From positions 1 through 64,000 of the forward strand of contig DASQZJ010000061.1 of the NCBI GenBank assembly GCA_035638775.1: 64,000 nt of DNA. Reading direction: 5' to 3'. Shown here piece after piece: positions 41,943 through 49,412 of the stretch. Both the position numbers and the translations under genes were made by a program. Origin of the DNA: DASQZJ01 sp035638775 (lineage in GTDB: Bacteria; Pseudomonadota; Gammaproteobacteria; UBA5335; SLRW01). Every line of letters starts with the position of its first letter. The first letter of the stretch is position 1. The notes under the pieces are model-generated. The model searched no databases. It was not told the origin of the DNA and was given only the letters and a program-made list of their open reading frames with translations.

Positions 41943-42593
41943 CTACTGATGCGGCCGACCGTCCCAGCCGGCGAAGTTCTCCAGCAGCCTCAGCCCCGCC
42001 TGCTGGCTTTTCTCCGGGTGGAACTGCACGGCAAAGACGTTCTCGCGCGCCAGGGCGCTGGCGAAGCGCACGCCGTAGTCGGTGGTGGCCGCCACCCCCT
42101 CGGCGTCGGCGCGTGCGTAATAGCTGTGCACGAAATAGAATCGCGCACCCCGACGGATGCCCCGCCAGAGGGGATGCGCCCCGGCCGGCTCGACCCGGTT
42201 CCAGCCCATGTGCGGGATGCGGATGCCGGCGTCGCCAGCGCGTTCGTGCAGACCCTCGGCGAACCGCTCGACCGCGCCGCGGAAGATCCCCAGGCCGGCC
42301 GTACCGCCGTTCTCCTCGCTGCGCTCAAGCAATGCCTGCAGGCCCAGGCAGATGCCCAGGAAAGGCCGGTTGGCGGCCAGCTCCCGCACCGCCTCCGCCA
42401 GCTCGTGCCCGCGCAGCTGGTCCATGCAGTGGCGGATCGCGCCGACCCCCGGCAACACCACCCGGTCCGCGCGGCGCGCCACCTCGTGTCGATCCGTGAT
42501 CAGCACACGGTCGCGGGGTGCCACGCGCTCGAGCGCCTTGGCAATCGAGTGGAGATTGCCCATGCCATAATCGATGACGGCGATGCTGCTCAT
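41943..42593 (-). CDS. hisH: imidazole glycerol phosphate synthase glutaminase subunit HisH
   Basis: 216 residues of the class I glutamine amidotransferase family. MSSIAVIDYGMGNLHSIAKAL opens the protein. The nucleophile Cys is in PFLGICLGLQAL (about 76-87), and the catalytic His-Glu pair in VFAVQFHPEKSQ (about 191-202). It hydrolyses glutamine and passes ammonia to HisF. It lies 66 bp after hisB and 21 bp before hisA. Confidence 0.97.
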   Translation of the reverse strand: MSSIAVIDYGMGNLHSIAKALERVAPRDRVLITDRHEVARRADRVVLPGVGAIRHCMDQLRGHELAEAVRELAANRPFLGICLGLQALLERSEENGGTAGLGIFRGAVERFAEGLHERAGDAGIRIPHMGWNRVEPAGAHPLWRGIRRGARFYFVHSYYARADAEGVAATTDYGVRFASALARENVFAVQFHPEKSQQAGLRLLENFAGWDGRPHQ

Positions 42594-42659
42594 GGCTCGA
42601 TGCGGGAGTGGGGATCAGTGCGCTCGGACGCCGGGTGGCGAGACTCCGTCAGGCTCGGG

Positions 42660-43253
42660 TCAAAGGCTGCCCTTGGTGGAAGGCGTCGCACCCTGCATCC
42701 GGGGGTCCGGCTCGACCGCCGCACGCACGGCACGGCCGAAGGCCTTGAACACCGTCTCCGCCACGTGATGCGCGTTGCGCCCCTTCAGGTTGTCGACGTG
42801 CAGGGTGGCGCGGGCATGGTTCACGAAACCCTGGAAGAACTCCCGCAGCAGGTCGACATCGAAATCCCCGATGCGGGCGCGCGGGAACGCCACCTCGTAC
42901 TCCAGTCCCGGACGGCCGGAAAAGTCCACCACCACGCGGCTGAGCGCCTCGTCCAGCGGCACGCAGGCATGCCCGTAGCGGCGGATCCCGCGCTTGTCGC
43001 CGAGCGCCTGCGCGAACGCCTGGCCCAGGGTGATGCCGACGTCCTCCACCGTGTGATGGGCGTCCACCGCCAGGTCGCCCTCGGCCTCGATCTCGAGGTC
43101 CAGCATGCCGTGGCGGCTGACCTGCTCCAGCATGTGCTCGAAGAACGGCACACCGGTCTGCAGGCGCGACGCGCCGCTGCCGTCCAGATCGAGCGACAGG
43201 CGGATGCGGGTCTCGAGCGTGTTGCGCTCGACAGTCGTGTTTCTCTCGGCCAT
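42660..43253 (-). CDS. hisB: imidazoleglycerol-phosphate dehydratase HisB
   Basis: 197 residues, the monofunctional dehydratase type without the N-terminal histidinol-phosphatase domain of enteric HisB. Metal motifs are complete: GVPFFEHMLEQVSRHGMLDL, DAHHTVEDVGITLG (HHxxE) and, near the C terminus, GRNAHHVAETVFKAFGRAV. It converts imidazole glycerol phosphate to imidazole acetol phosphate. The ATG at 43253 follows the FecR-SPOR gene by 107 bp; TATCCT at 43313-43308 could be a -10 for a hisB promoter, but the -35 is poor. hisG, hisD and hisC are not in the window. Confidence 0.96.
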   Translation of the reverse strand: MAERNTTVERNTLETRIRLSLDLDGSGASRLQTGVPFFEHMLEQVSRHGMLDLEIEAEGDLAVDAHHTVEDVGITLGQAFAQALGDKRGIRRYGHACVPLDEALSRVVVDFSGRPGLEYEVAFPRARIGDFDVDLLREFFQGFVNHARATLHVDNLKGRNAHHVAETVFKAFGRAVRAAVEPDPRMQGATPSTKGSL

Positions 43254-43360
43254 GGGTGGCGAATCCGGCCCCGAGCCGGCTGTTATGGGAGTTTTCACCG
43301 AAGGACAGGATACCCCGAAAGACGGCCGCGAGAAACATCGGGCCGCCGCTCCGACGCTCC

Positions 43361-44287
43361 CTATCGGGAGACCTTGCGCACCCAGGGCGGGCCAATGCGA
43401 AAGCGTCCCCGCAGGGAACGGGCAAAGCGCTCGGCGTCGGCACGGCTGACGAAGCCGTTCACGGCCACCCGGTACCAGGGGTCTCCGTGAACGCGGAAAC
43501 GCCGCGTGTCCGCCGCGATCCCGGCCCGGTCCAGGCGCTTTGCCAGGTGCCGGGCGCGCGCGCGATCGCGCAGGCTGGCCAGGTTGACCGCCCAGTGCCC
43601 GTGCGCCTCGCGTATCCCCGAGCCGGACGGCAGGTCCAGCCGACCGGCGACCGATTTCGCCCGTGCGTGCGGCAGCGGCTGCGCCGAAAGCTCGTCCCCC
43701 CCGGGCGAGAGCACGTAGCGCGTGTCGGGCTTGCTGTGCCAGGTCGGCTGCCCGCCCGGGGGACCCATCAGCACGTCTCCGGCCAGCAGCAGCACGCCCG
43801 GCCGCGGCGTGACGAACGCCAGGGCATCGGCACCGTGCAGACGGCACTGCAGCGGGCCGAGCGACAGATTCAGGCGGATCAGGGGTACCGCCTCGGGCGC
43901 GGCGTATCGCAGCACGCCGCGCTTCAGGCTCGCATCCAGCGAGTGGCGGGGCTGCTGCCGCAGCGTGCCCAGATCCAGCTCGGCATCGGGGCCGAGCCGC
44001 AGGCGCGTGCCGTCGGACAGGACCGCGCGGATGCCGCCGTGGCGCCCCGTGAGCAGGTGCTCTCCGGGCCGCACCGGGTCTCCCGGGGAAACGGCACGGC
44101 GACTCTTGCCGTGGCCGATCCAGGCCGGTGCGAGCACGGCCTCGACCTGGAGAACCGGGCCCGGCGCCGCGGCCGGTGCCGGGGCCACGCCGGCGCACAG
44201 GAGAACCGCCAGCAGGCACAGCGCCCGCCGCCCGCATCCGGCGCGGGGATCCGACGCAGGTCGCCACGCGCGAAGCCAGCGGTGCAT
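43361..44287 (-). CDS. exported FecR-like and SPOR domain protein
   Basis: 308 residues. A basic N terminus and hydrophobic stretch (about 20-42, ALCLLAVLLCAGVAPAPAAA) form a signal peptide. Residues about 45-155 look like a FecR-type domain (GRHGGIRAVLSDGTRLRLGPDAELDLGTL, then GVLRYAAPE). Residues about 225-300 are a SPOR domain (HWAVNLASLRDRARARHLAKRLDRAG, WYRVAVNGFVSRADAERFARSL), a module that binds denuded peptidoglycan at septa. The protein should act at the cell envelope, perhaps in division or wall sensing. GGAG lies 9 nt before the ATG. It lies 26 bp after dtd and 107 bp before hisB, an unusual neighbour for both. Confidence 0.85.
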   Translation of the reverse strand: MHRWLRAWRPASDPRAGCGRRALCLLAVLLCAGVAPAPAAAPGPVLQVEAVLAPAWIGHGKSRRAVSPGDPVRPGEHLLTGRHGGIRAVLSDGTRLRLGPDAELDLGTLRQQPRHSLDASLKRGVLRYAAPEAVPLIRLNLSLGPLQCRLHGADALAFVTPRPGVLLLAGDVLMGPPGGQPTWHSKPDTRYVLSPGGDELSAQPLPHARAKSVAGRLDLPSGSGIREAHGHWAVNLASLRDRARARHLAKRLDRAGIAADTRRFRVHGDPWYRVAVNGFVSRADAERFARSLRGRFRIGPPWVRKVSR

Positions 44288-44313
44288 CCAGAACACTCCG
44301 TCGCGATGAGGCG

Positions 44314-44751
44314 CTATGCCTCGAGCCAGAAACTCACCGGGCCGTCGTTGACCAGCTCCACCCGCATGTCGGCGCCGAAACGCCCGCTCTCGACCCCGGC
44401 GCACTCCCGGCGGGCCGCCTCCAGCATGTGGACGAACAGATCACGCGCGCGCTCCGGCGGCGCGGCGTGGCTGAAGCCCGGCCGGTTGCCGCGCCGGGTG
44501 TCGGCCGCGAGCGTGAACTGGGGCACCAGCAGCAGACCGCCGCCCGCCCGGCGCAGGTCCAGGTTCATGCGCCCGTGCGCGTCCGGGAACACCCGGTAGG
44601 CCAGCACACGCCCGGCGAGTCGCGCCGCGCGTGCCTCGTCGTCGTCCCGGCGAACCGCGACCAGCACCATCAGGCCGTGGCCGATGCGCCCCACGACCTC
44701 GCCGTCGACGCTGACACTGGCATGCGTGACGCGTTGCAGGAAGGCGATCAC
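44314..44751 (-). CDS. dtd: D-aminoacyl-tRNA deacylase Dtd
   Basis: 145 residues, exactly the family size. MIAFLQRVTHASVSVDGEVVGRIGHGLMVLVAV opens the protein. The catalytic motif, usually SQFTL, reads PQFTL (LLLVPQFTLAADTRRGNRPGFSHA), and the cross-subunit Gly-cisPro motif is NDGPVSFWLEA. Dtd removes D-amino acids and Gly from mischarged tRNA. It is upstream of the FecR-SPOR gene and divergent from the CsrB-like RNA, whose GacA-like box begins 101 bp away. Confidence 0.95.
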   Translation of the reverse strand: MIAFLQRVTHASVSVDGEVVGRIGHGLMVLVAVRRDDDEARAARLAGRVLAYRVFPDAHGRMNLDLRRAGGGLLLVPQFTLAADTRRGNRPGFSHAAPPERARDLFVHMLEAARRECAGVESGRFGADMRVELVNDGPVSFWLEA

Positions 44752-44852
44752 GGATCGGAGCTCTCCGGGAACGGAAATGCCGCGAGGCGGATGATGACAT
44801 GCCCCCGGCCGGGCCTCAACGCACCACCGGGGTCAACGCAACGGTAACTCGA

Positions 44853-44870
44853 TGTAAGCCTGATCCTACA
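44853..44870. promoter_or_regulatory. GacA-type upstream activating sequence
   Basis: TGTAAGCCTGATCCTACA matches the GacA box TGTAAG-N6-CTTACA with one mismatch (CCTACA for CTTACA). It is centred about 67 bp upstream of the likely start of the GGA-rich RNA, which is where activation by GacA/UvrY response regulators usually works for rsmZ- or csrB-type RNAs. No gacA gene is in the window. The combination of box and RNA is the evidence; the box alone would be weak. Confidence 0.75.
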
Positions 44871-44919
44871 AGAAGTGTCGCCATCGACCGACTGGCAGCG
44901 CGGGGGGTGTCAGGCACCA

Positions 44920-44925
44920 TACATT
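44920..44925 (+). promoter_or_regulatory. candidate -10 box of the CsrB-like RNA
   Basis: TACATT fits the -10 consensus at 4 of 6 positions and would start transcription at about 44929-44933, at the first hairpin. No good -35 lies 16-18 bp upstream (the region is GC-rich), which fits an activator-dependent promoter served by the GacA-like box. Confidence 0.45.
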
Positions 44926-44928
44926 CAC

Positions 44929-45227
44929 GGTCCCCATGGAGGGGGACCTTCAGGGAAGAGGCGGCAGGGAAGCTGCCGGTCAGGGATGAGCTGACAGGGA
45001 GGTCCCGGACAGGAAGTCCAGGCAGGGAAGGAGAACAGGGAGCGTTGTTTGCATGGACGCAAGCACGAGCCACTGGGCCTGACCTGAAAGGGCATGCAGG
45101 GACGACAAGGGTCAGAAAGGGCAGGAAGCCCGACAAGAATTGCCCAACGGCACGTGTAACGAGGACGCAATCACCTCCAGCCAGTGACGGCTAGAGACCC
45201 CGGGCCCGAACAGCCCGGGGTTTTTTT
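44929..45227 (+). ncRNA. CsrB/RsmZ-type CsrA(RsmA)-sequestering small RNA
   Basis: About 299 nt. It holds some 15 GGA trinucleotides, with CAGGGA seven times and CAGGAAG twice. Several lie in the loops of short perfect stems, the known CsrA/RsmA target form: GGTCCCC-atggag-GGGGACC (44929-44948), GGCAG-ggaag-CTGCC (44963-44977), GTCAG-ggatgag-CTGAC (44979-44995), GGAC-aggaa-GTCC (45007-45019), GGGC-aggaa-GCCC (45119-45131), and a 6-bp stem CTGACC/GGTCAG (45079-45115) around another CAGGGA. A GacA-type box lies upstream and a canonical terminator at the 3' end. The short frames across it do not look like proteins. It should bind many CsrA dimers and so derepress CsrA-controlled genes. Family (CsrB, RsmX/Y/Z) is inferred; the 5' end is approximate. 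Confidence 0.85.
45198..45227 (+). terminator. intrinsic terminator of the CsrB-like RNA
   Basis: CCCCGGGC (45198-45205) pairs perfectly with GCCCGGGG (45213-45220) around a 7-nt loop, followed by seven T (45221-45227). This is the only canonical Rho-independent terminator I found in the window, and its orientation (stem then T) sets the RNA on the plus strand. Confidence 0.92.
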
Positions 45228-45549
45228 GTCCTGGCCGCGCCACCGGTACCCCGGTCGAGCGGCAGTTTTCCGCTCGCAAGCAGGCCGTGACCGATTCGGA
45301 GCTCGCCGCGAACCACGCACGCGGATCGAGCACCCGGGCGCCCGATCCGGCGGAGCCGGGTCCGGACATGCGCCGGACCCGTGAGCCCCGGGAATGCGGG
45401 AGGCAATTTCCCCGGGCCTTCCCCGGGTCGTTGCGGGGCAGCGTGGCGGTGCCCCTGGCAACTTGCCCCCCCGGCACGGATGCATGCGGGCATCCCGCCC
45501 GGCTGATGGCAGCGTCCGCGCCGCTCGACAGCCTGGTTGCCTGGCGCAG
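45228..45549. other. 322-bp non-coding region between the small RNA and the typA stop
   Basis: No protein-like frame is seen. It contains two stem-loops: CGAGCGG (45256-45262) with CCGCTCG (45270-45276), and GGGTCCGG (45358-45365) with CCGGACCC (45373-45380). Neither has a T tract for the minus-strand typA transcript, whose stop is at 45550, so no clear typA terminator can be named. The rest shows no repeats or promoter I can support. Confidence 0.5.
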
Positions 45550-47373
45550 CTATCCGGCCCGTCGGGCAGCCTTGCGGCGCTCGTGCTCGAGCAGGAGGCG
45601 CTTGCGCAGGCGGATGCTTTCCGGGGTAACCTCGACCAGCTCGTCCTCGTCGATGAATTCCAGGGCCTGCTCCAGGGTCAGCCGGCGCGGGGGAGTCAGG
45701 TCGACCGCATCGTCCTTGCCGGCGGCACGCACGTTGGTGAGCTGCTTGGCCTTCATCGGGTTCACCACCAGGTCGTTGTCGCGGACGTGGGCCCCGATGA
45801 TCATGCCTTCGTAGACTTCCTCGCCGGGACCGATGAACAGCGTTCCGCGCTCCTGCAGGTAGAACAGGGCGTAGGCGATGGACCGGCCGGCACCGTTGGC
45901 GATCAGGACGCCGTTCCGCCGACGGCCGAAGCTGCCTCGACGCACCGGCCCCCAGTGGTCGAACACGTGATGCATCACGCCGCTGCCCGAGGTCACCGTC
46001 AGGAACTCGGTGTGGAACCCGATCAGCCCGCGCGAGGGGATCACGAAGTCCAGGCGCACCCGGCCCTTGCCGTCCGGCACCATGTCCGTGAGGTCCCCGC
46101 CGCGTTCGCCGATGCGCTCCATGACCGCACCCTGGTGCACCTCCTCCACGTCGATCGCGAGCTGCTCGTACGGCTCGCAGCGCGCTCCGTCGATTTCGCG
46201 GGTGATGGCTTCCGGACGCGACACGGCCAGCTCGTAGCCCTCGCGGCGCATGGTCTCGATCAGCACCGACAGGTGCAGCTCGCCCCGTCCGGAGACCCGG
46301 AAGCGGTCCCGATCGTCGGCCTCCGCGACCCGCAGGGCGACGTTGTGCAGCAGCTCGCGGTCGAGGCGCTCGCGGATCTGCCGGCTGGTCAGGAAGCGCC
46401 CCTCGCGCCCGGCCAGCGGGGAAGAGTTCACGTGGAACTCCATGCTCACCGTCGGCTCGTCCACGGTCAGCGGCGGCAGCGCTTCCGGGCATGCCGGATC
46501 GCACAGGGTGTCCGAGATGCCCACCCCCTCGACGCCGGTGACGGCGACGATGTCGCCGGCCGTCGCCTCGCCGGTCTCGCTGCGCTGCAGTCCCATGAAG
46601 GCCAGCACCTGCAGTACGCGCGCGCTGCGCCGCCCGCCGTGCCGGTCGATCACGGTGACCGTGCTGTTGGGTCGCACGCGGCCGCGGGTGATGCGCCCGA
46701 TCCCGACCACGCCGACGTAACGATCGTAGTCCAGCGTCGTGATCTGCATCTGCAGCGGCGCATCCGGATCCACCGCGGGCGGCGGCACGCGGTCCGCGAC
46801 GAGCTGGAACAGCGGCGTCATGTCGCCGCCGTCGGTGTCCGGCGCGAGACCGGCATAGCCCTGCAGGGCCGAGCTATAGACGACCGGGAAGTCGAGCTGC
46901 TCCTCGGTCGCGCCGAGCCGGTCGAACAGCTCGAAGGTCTGGTTGACGACCCAGTCGGGCCGCGCGCCGGGACGATCGATCTTGTTCACCACGACGATCG
47001 GCTTGAGTCCGAGGTCGAAGGCCTTGCGGGTGACGAAGCGCGTTTGCGGCATGGGCCCGTCCACCGCATCCACCAGCAGCAGGACGCTGTCCACCATGGA
47101 CAGGATGCGCTCGACCTCACCGCCGAAATCGGCGTGCCCCGGGGTGTCCACGATATTGATGCGGTAGGCGCCCCAGCGGATCGCGGTGTTCTTGGCCAGG
47201 ATGGTGATGCCACGCTCACGCTCCAGGTCGTTGGAGTCGAGCACGCGCTCCACCTGCGGCGCGCGGGCATCCAGCGTGCCGGACTGCTGCAGCAGCCGGT
47301 CGACCAGGGTGGTCTTGCCATGATCGACGTGGGCGATGATGGCGATGTTGCGCAGCTTCGATAGATCGGTCAT
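45550..47373 (-). CDS. typA: ribosome-dependent GTPase TypA/BipA
   Basis: 607 residues, the same length as E. coli BipA. The G domain starts LRNIAIIAHVDHGKTTLVDRLL (G1), with DTPGHADFGGEVER (G3, about 78-91) and VVNKIDRPGARPDW (G4, about 132-145). Domains II, III and V and the BipA-specific C-terminal domain follow (SRPEAITREIDGARCEPYEQL; SRGLIGFHTEFL; FGRRRNGVLIANGAGRSIAYALF). It acts in ribosome biogenesis under cold and stress. ATG 47373 is preferred since GGGA lies 5 nt upstream; ATG 47379 is also in frame. It stands alone on the minus strand, divergent from the lipid A acyltransferase gene. Confidence 0.96.
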   Translation of the reverse strand: MTDLSKLRNIAIIAHVDHGKTTLVDRLLQQSGTLDARAPQVERVLDSNDLERERGITILAKNTAIRWGAYRINIVDTPGHADFGGEVERILSMVDSVLLLVDAVDGPMPQTRFVTRKAFDLGLKPIVVVNKIDRPGARPDWVVNQTFELFDRLGATEEQLDFPVVYSSALQGYAGLAPDTDGGDMTPLFQLVADRVPPPAVDPDAPLQMQITTLDYDRYVGVVGIGRITRGRVRPNSTVTVIDRHGGRRSARVLQVLAFMGLQRSETGEATAGDIVAVTGVEGVGISDTLCDPACPEALPPLTVDEPTVSMEFHVNSSPLAGREGRFLTSRQIRERLDRELLHNVALRVAEADDRDRFRVSGRGELHLSVLIETMRREGYELAVSRPEAITREIDGARCEPYEQLAIDVEEVHQGAVMERIGERGGDLTDMVPDGKGRVRLDFVIPSRGLIGFHTEFLTVTSGSGVMHHVFDHWGPVRRGSFGRRRNGVLIANGAGRSIAYALFYLQERGTLFIGPGEEVYEGMIIGAHVRDNDLVVNPMKAKQLTNVRAAGKDDAVDLTPPRRLTLEQALEFIDEDELVEVTPESIRLRKRLLLEHERRKAARRAG

Positions 47374-47531
47374 GTTCATCCCGCCCGGAAGCACCCGGGC
47401 ACGGCAGAAGGTCGGCCGCGCATTATACGCCAACCCGCCCCGGGGAACCGCCGCTTCCCGAACGCTGCGGGTGCCGCGGGGCGCAGGCGCCCGCCTGGCG
47501 GTGGACAAGGGCTCCCGGGGCCGAAACAATA

Positions 47532-47550
47532 GGCGGCTGGCAGAGCCGCC
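47532..47550. other. stem-loop in the leader of the acyltransferase gene
   Basis: GGCGGCT (47532-47538) and AGCCGCC (47544-47550) form a perfect 7-bp hairpin with a 5-nt loop GGCAG, 24 bp before the acyltransferase ATG. It could influence translation of that mRNA. No known RNA motif is recognised. Confidence 0.3.
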
Positions 47551-47574
47551 GCGAGCCCGCGCTTTCGCGATCCC

Positions 47575-48447
47575 ATGGTCGACATCAACGTAGCCCTGCT
47601 CAAATTGGCCGCACGGCTGCCCCTGCGGGTGAGCCATGCCATCGGCGGAGTGCTGGGCGCGCTGGTCGCCGCGGTACCCAATGGAGCCCGCCGAATCACC
47701 GACATCAACCTCGCGCTGTGCCTGCCCGAGCTGGACCGGCGCGAGCGCCGGCGGCTGCGCCGCCTCAGCCTGATGCACACCGCGCGCATGCTGCTCGAGG
47801 CGGGTCGCATCTGGCTGGGTCCGCGGGAGGACGTGCTCGCGCTGGTGCGCGAGGTCGTCGGCGGCGAGCACCTGGAGGCGGCCTTCGCCCGCGGCCGGGG
47901 CGTCATCCTCGCGGCACCCCACCTGGGCTGCTGGGAGGTGATCAATGCCTGGCTCGGCGCCCGCTACCGCCTCACCACCATGTACAAGCCCCAGGAAGGT
48001 CCGGTCGACGCGCTGATCCTCGACGCTCGCGCGGCCACCGGCGCCCGCATGGTTCCGACCGACAACCAGGGCGTGCGCGCCCTGCTGGCGGCCCTGCGCC
48101 GGAACGAGATGGCCGGCGTGCTCCCCGACCAGGATGGCGGCCCCAATTCCGGCGTGTTCGCCGAGTTCTTCGGCCACCTCGCCAACACCCCGGTGCTCGC
48201 GCCGAAGCTCGCCGCCCGGACCGGAGCCGGCGTGGTCTTCGCCTACGGCGAACGCCTGCCCCGCGGGCGCGGCTTCCGCATCCACTTCGTCCCCGGCCTC
48301 CCCGAAATCGGCGACCCGGACACGCGAAGCGGCGCGCGCGCCCTCAACCGCGGCATCGAGCAGTGCGTGCGCCAGCTGCCGGAGCAGTACTGGTGGAGCT
48401 ACAAGCGATTCCGCCGGCGGCCGGAGAGGGCACGGGAATTTTACTAG
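47575..48447 (+). CDS. LpxL/HtrB-like lipid A acyltransferase
   Basis: 290 residues of the LPLAT/LpxL family, slightly short of E. coli LpxL (306). The catalytic HX4E motif is HLGCWE (116-121) in GVILAAPHLGCWEVINAW. VLPDQDGGPNSGVFAEFFGH (about 182-201) is the second conserved block; PEQYWWSYKRFRRRPE near the C terminus is a further family mark. It should add a secondary acyl chain to lipid A or to a similar lipid at the inner membrane. A hairpin lies in its leader. Its stop is 14 bp from the inverted-repeat island at 48461. LpxL and LpxM types cannot be separated by sequence alone here. Confidence 0.88.
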   Translation: MVDINVALLKLAARLPLRVSHAIGGVLGALVAAVPNGARRITDINLALCLPELDRRERRRLRRLSLMHTARMLLEAGRIWLGPREDVLALVREVVGGEHLEAAFARGRGVILAAPHLGCWEVINAWLGARYRLTTMYKPQEGPVDALILDARAATGARMVPTDNQGVRALLAALRRNEMAGVLPDQDGGPNSGVFAEFFGHLANTPVLAPKLAARTGAGVVFAYGERLPRGRGFRIHFVPGLPEIGDPDTRSGARALNRGIEQCVRQLPEQYWWSYKRFRRRPERAREFY

Positions 48448-48460
48448 GCCCTGCGGGCCA

Positions 48461-48631
48461 GTTTTAAGTTCTTGAGTTGTTAAGCTGTTAAGCGAGCACT
48501 TGGGGTTGTCATTGTGCGCATAGGGGCAGGCTTATGCCCGGTCGCTACAATTGCCGGGCCTAGTCCGTCCAGGCCTGCCGACTTAACTTAATAACTTAAA
48601 ACTTAATAACTTAAAGCTTAATAACTTAACA
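48461..48631. repeat. nested inverted-repeat island A between convergent genes
   Basis: The left arm (48461-48491) holds four imperfect units GTTTTAA, GTTCTTGA, GTTGTTAA, GCTGTTAA. The right arm (48587-48631) holds three 15-bp tandem units CTTAATAACTTAAAA, which are the reverse complement of the left units. Inside lie GGCAGGC (48525-48531) with GCCTGCC (48573-48579), and within that GCCCGG (48536-48541) with CCGGGC (48554-48559). The whole can fold into one long stem. It lies between the ends of the acyltransferase (plus) and TauE (minus) genes, overlapping the tauE stop by 14 bp. It is AT-rich in a GC-rich genome. Confidence 0.75.
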
Positions 48632-49412
48632 GCATATGCACCCCGAGCCCCAGCAGCAGCAGCGCGAACAGCCTGCGCGTGATGCGATCCGGCCAGCGGT
48701 GGGCAAGGCGGGCGCCCACGGGGGCCAGCAGCAGCGTGGCGGCCCCGACACCGGCAAAGCCGGGCCAGAAGACGTAGCCGAGCGCATCCGGCGGCAGTCC
48801 GGGGTGCCCCCAGCCCACGACGATGTAGCCCAGCGCACCGGACAGCGCGATCGGCAGACCGCAGGCCGCGGAGCTGCCGACCGCCTTGCGCATCGGCACA
48901 TTGCACCACGTCAGGAACGGCACGGTGAGGGACCCGCCCCCGATCCCGGCGAGCGCGGACACCGTGCCGATCGCCCCTCCCGCCGTCAGCATCCCCGTCC
49001 AGCCGGGAAGCTGGCGGTGCGGGGCCGGCCGCCAGCCCGCCAGCATCTGCATCGCCACCAGCAGCTCGAAAGCGCCGAAGGCCCGTTGCAGCGCCTGCCC
49101 GGGGATCCGGTTCGCGAGCAGCGCGCCGAGCAGCGCGCCGGCGACAATGCCCGGAACCATCTGCGCCACCGCGTTCCACAGGACGCCGCCGCGCACGTGG
49201 TGCGCACGAACCGAGGATGTCGCCGTGACCACGATGGTGGCCAGCGAGGTCCCCAGGGCCATGTGCATGATCACGGCCGGGTCCACCGACTGCAGCCGGA
49301 ACGTGAACGCCAGCACCGGGACGATCAGCAGGCCGCCGCCGACACCGAACAGCCCGGCCAGCAGGCCGGCGATGCTGCCGATCCCCAGGTAGAGCAGCAC
49401 CGACTCCAGCAC
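48618..49412 (-). CDS. TauE/SafE family sulfite or sulfonate exporter-like permease
   Basis: 264 residues with about eight hydrophobic helices. The N terminus reads LYLGIGSIAGLLAGLFGVGGGLLIVPVLAF, the TauE/SafE motif. A second repeat, GTVSALAGIGGGSLTVPFLTW, follows about 135 residues later, typical of the duplicated fold. Members export sulfite, sulfoacetate or other anions, or act as uptake permeases; the substrate is not shown here. GGAGG lies about 9 nt before the GTG start at 49412. Its last codons (ending at 48618) run into the 15-bp tandem repeats, so length could vary between strains. Confidence 0.87.
   Translation of the reverse strand: MLESVLLYLGIGSIAGLLAGLFGVGGGLLIVPVLAFTFRLQSVDPAVIMHMALGTSLATIVVTATSSVRAHHVRGGVLWNAVAQMVPGIVAGALLGALLANRIPGQALQRAFGAFELLVAMQMLAGWRPAPHRQLPGWTGMLTAGGAIGTVSALAGIGGGSLTVPFLTWCNVPMRKAVGSSAACGLPIALSGALGYIVVGWGHPGLPPDALGYVFWPGFAGVGAATLLLAPVGARLAHRWPDRITRRLFALLLLGLGVHMLLSY

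Noticed and set aside
44799..45194. A 131-codon plus-strand open frame across the small RNA region
   Set aside because: Its sequence is low in hydrophobic pattern and rich in Gly, Arg, Thr and Pro from the GGA repeats, has no ribosome-binding site, and crosses the GacA box, promoter and hairpins.
45358..45380. Terminator for typA
   Set aside because: GGGTCCGG/CCGGACCC forms a stem but has no T tract on the minus strand and lies about 170 bp past the stop.
48587..48631. CRISPR array
   Set aside because: Tandem 15-bp repeats without spacers, and no cas genes.
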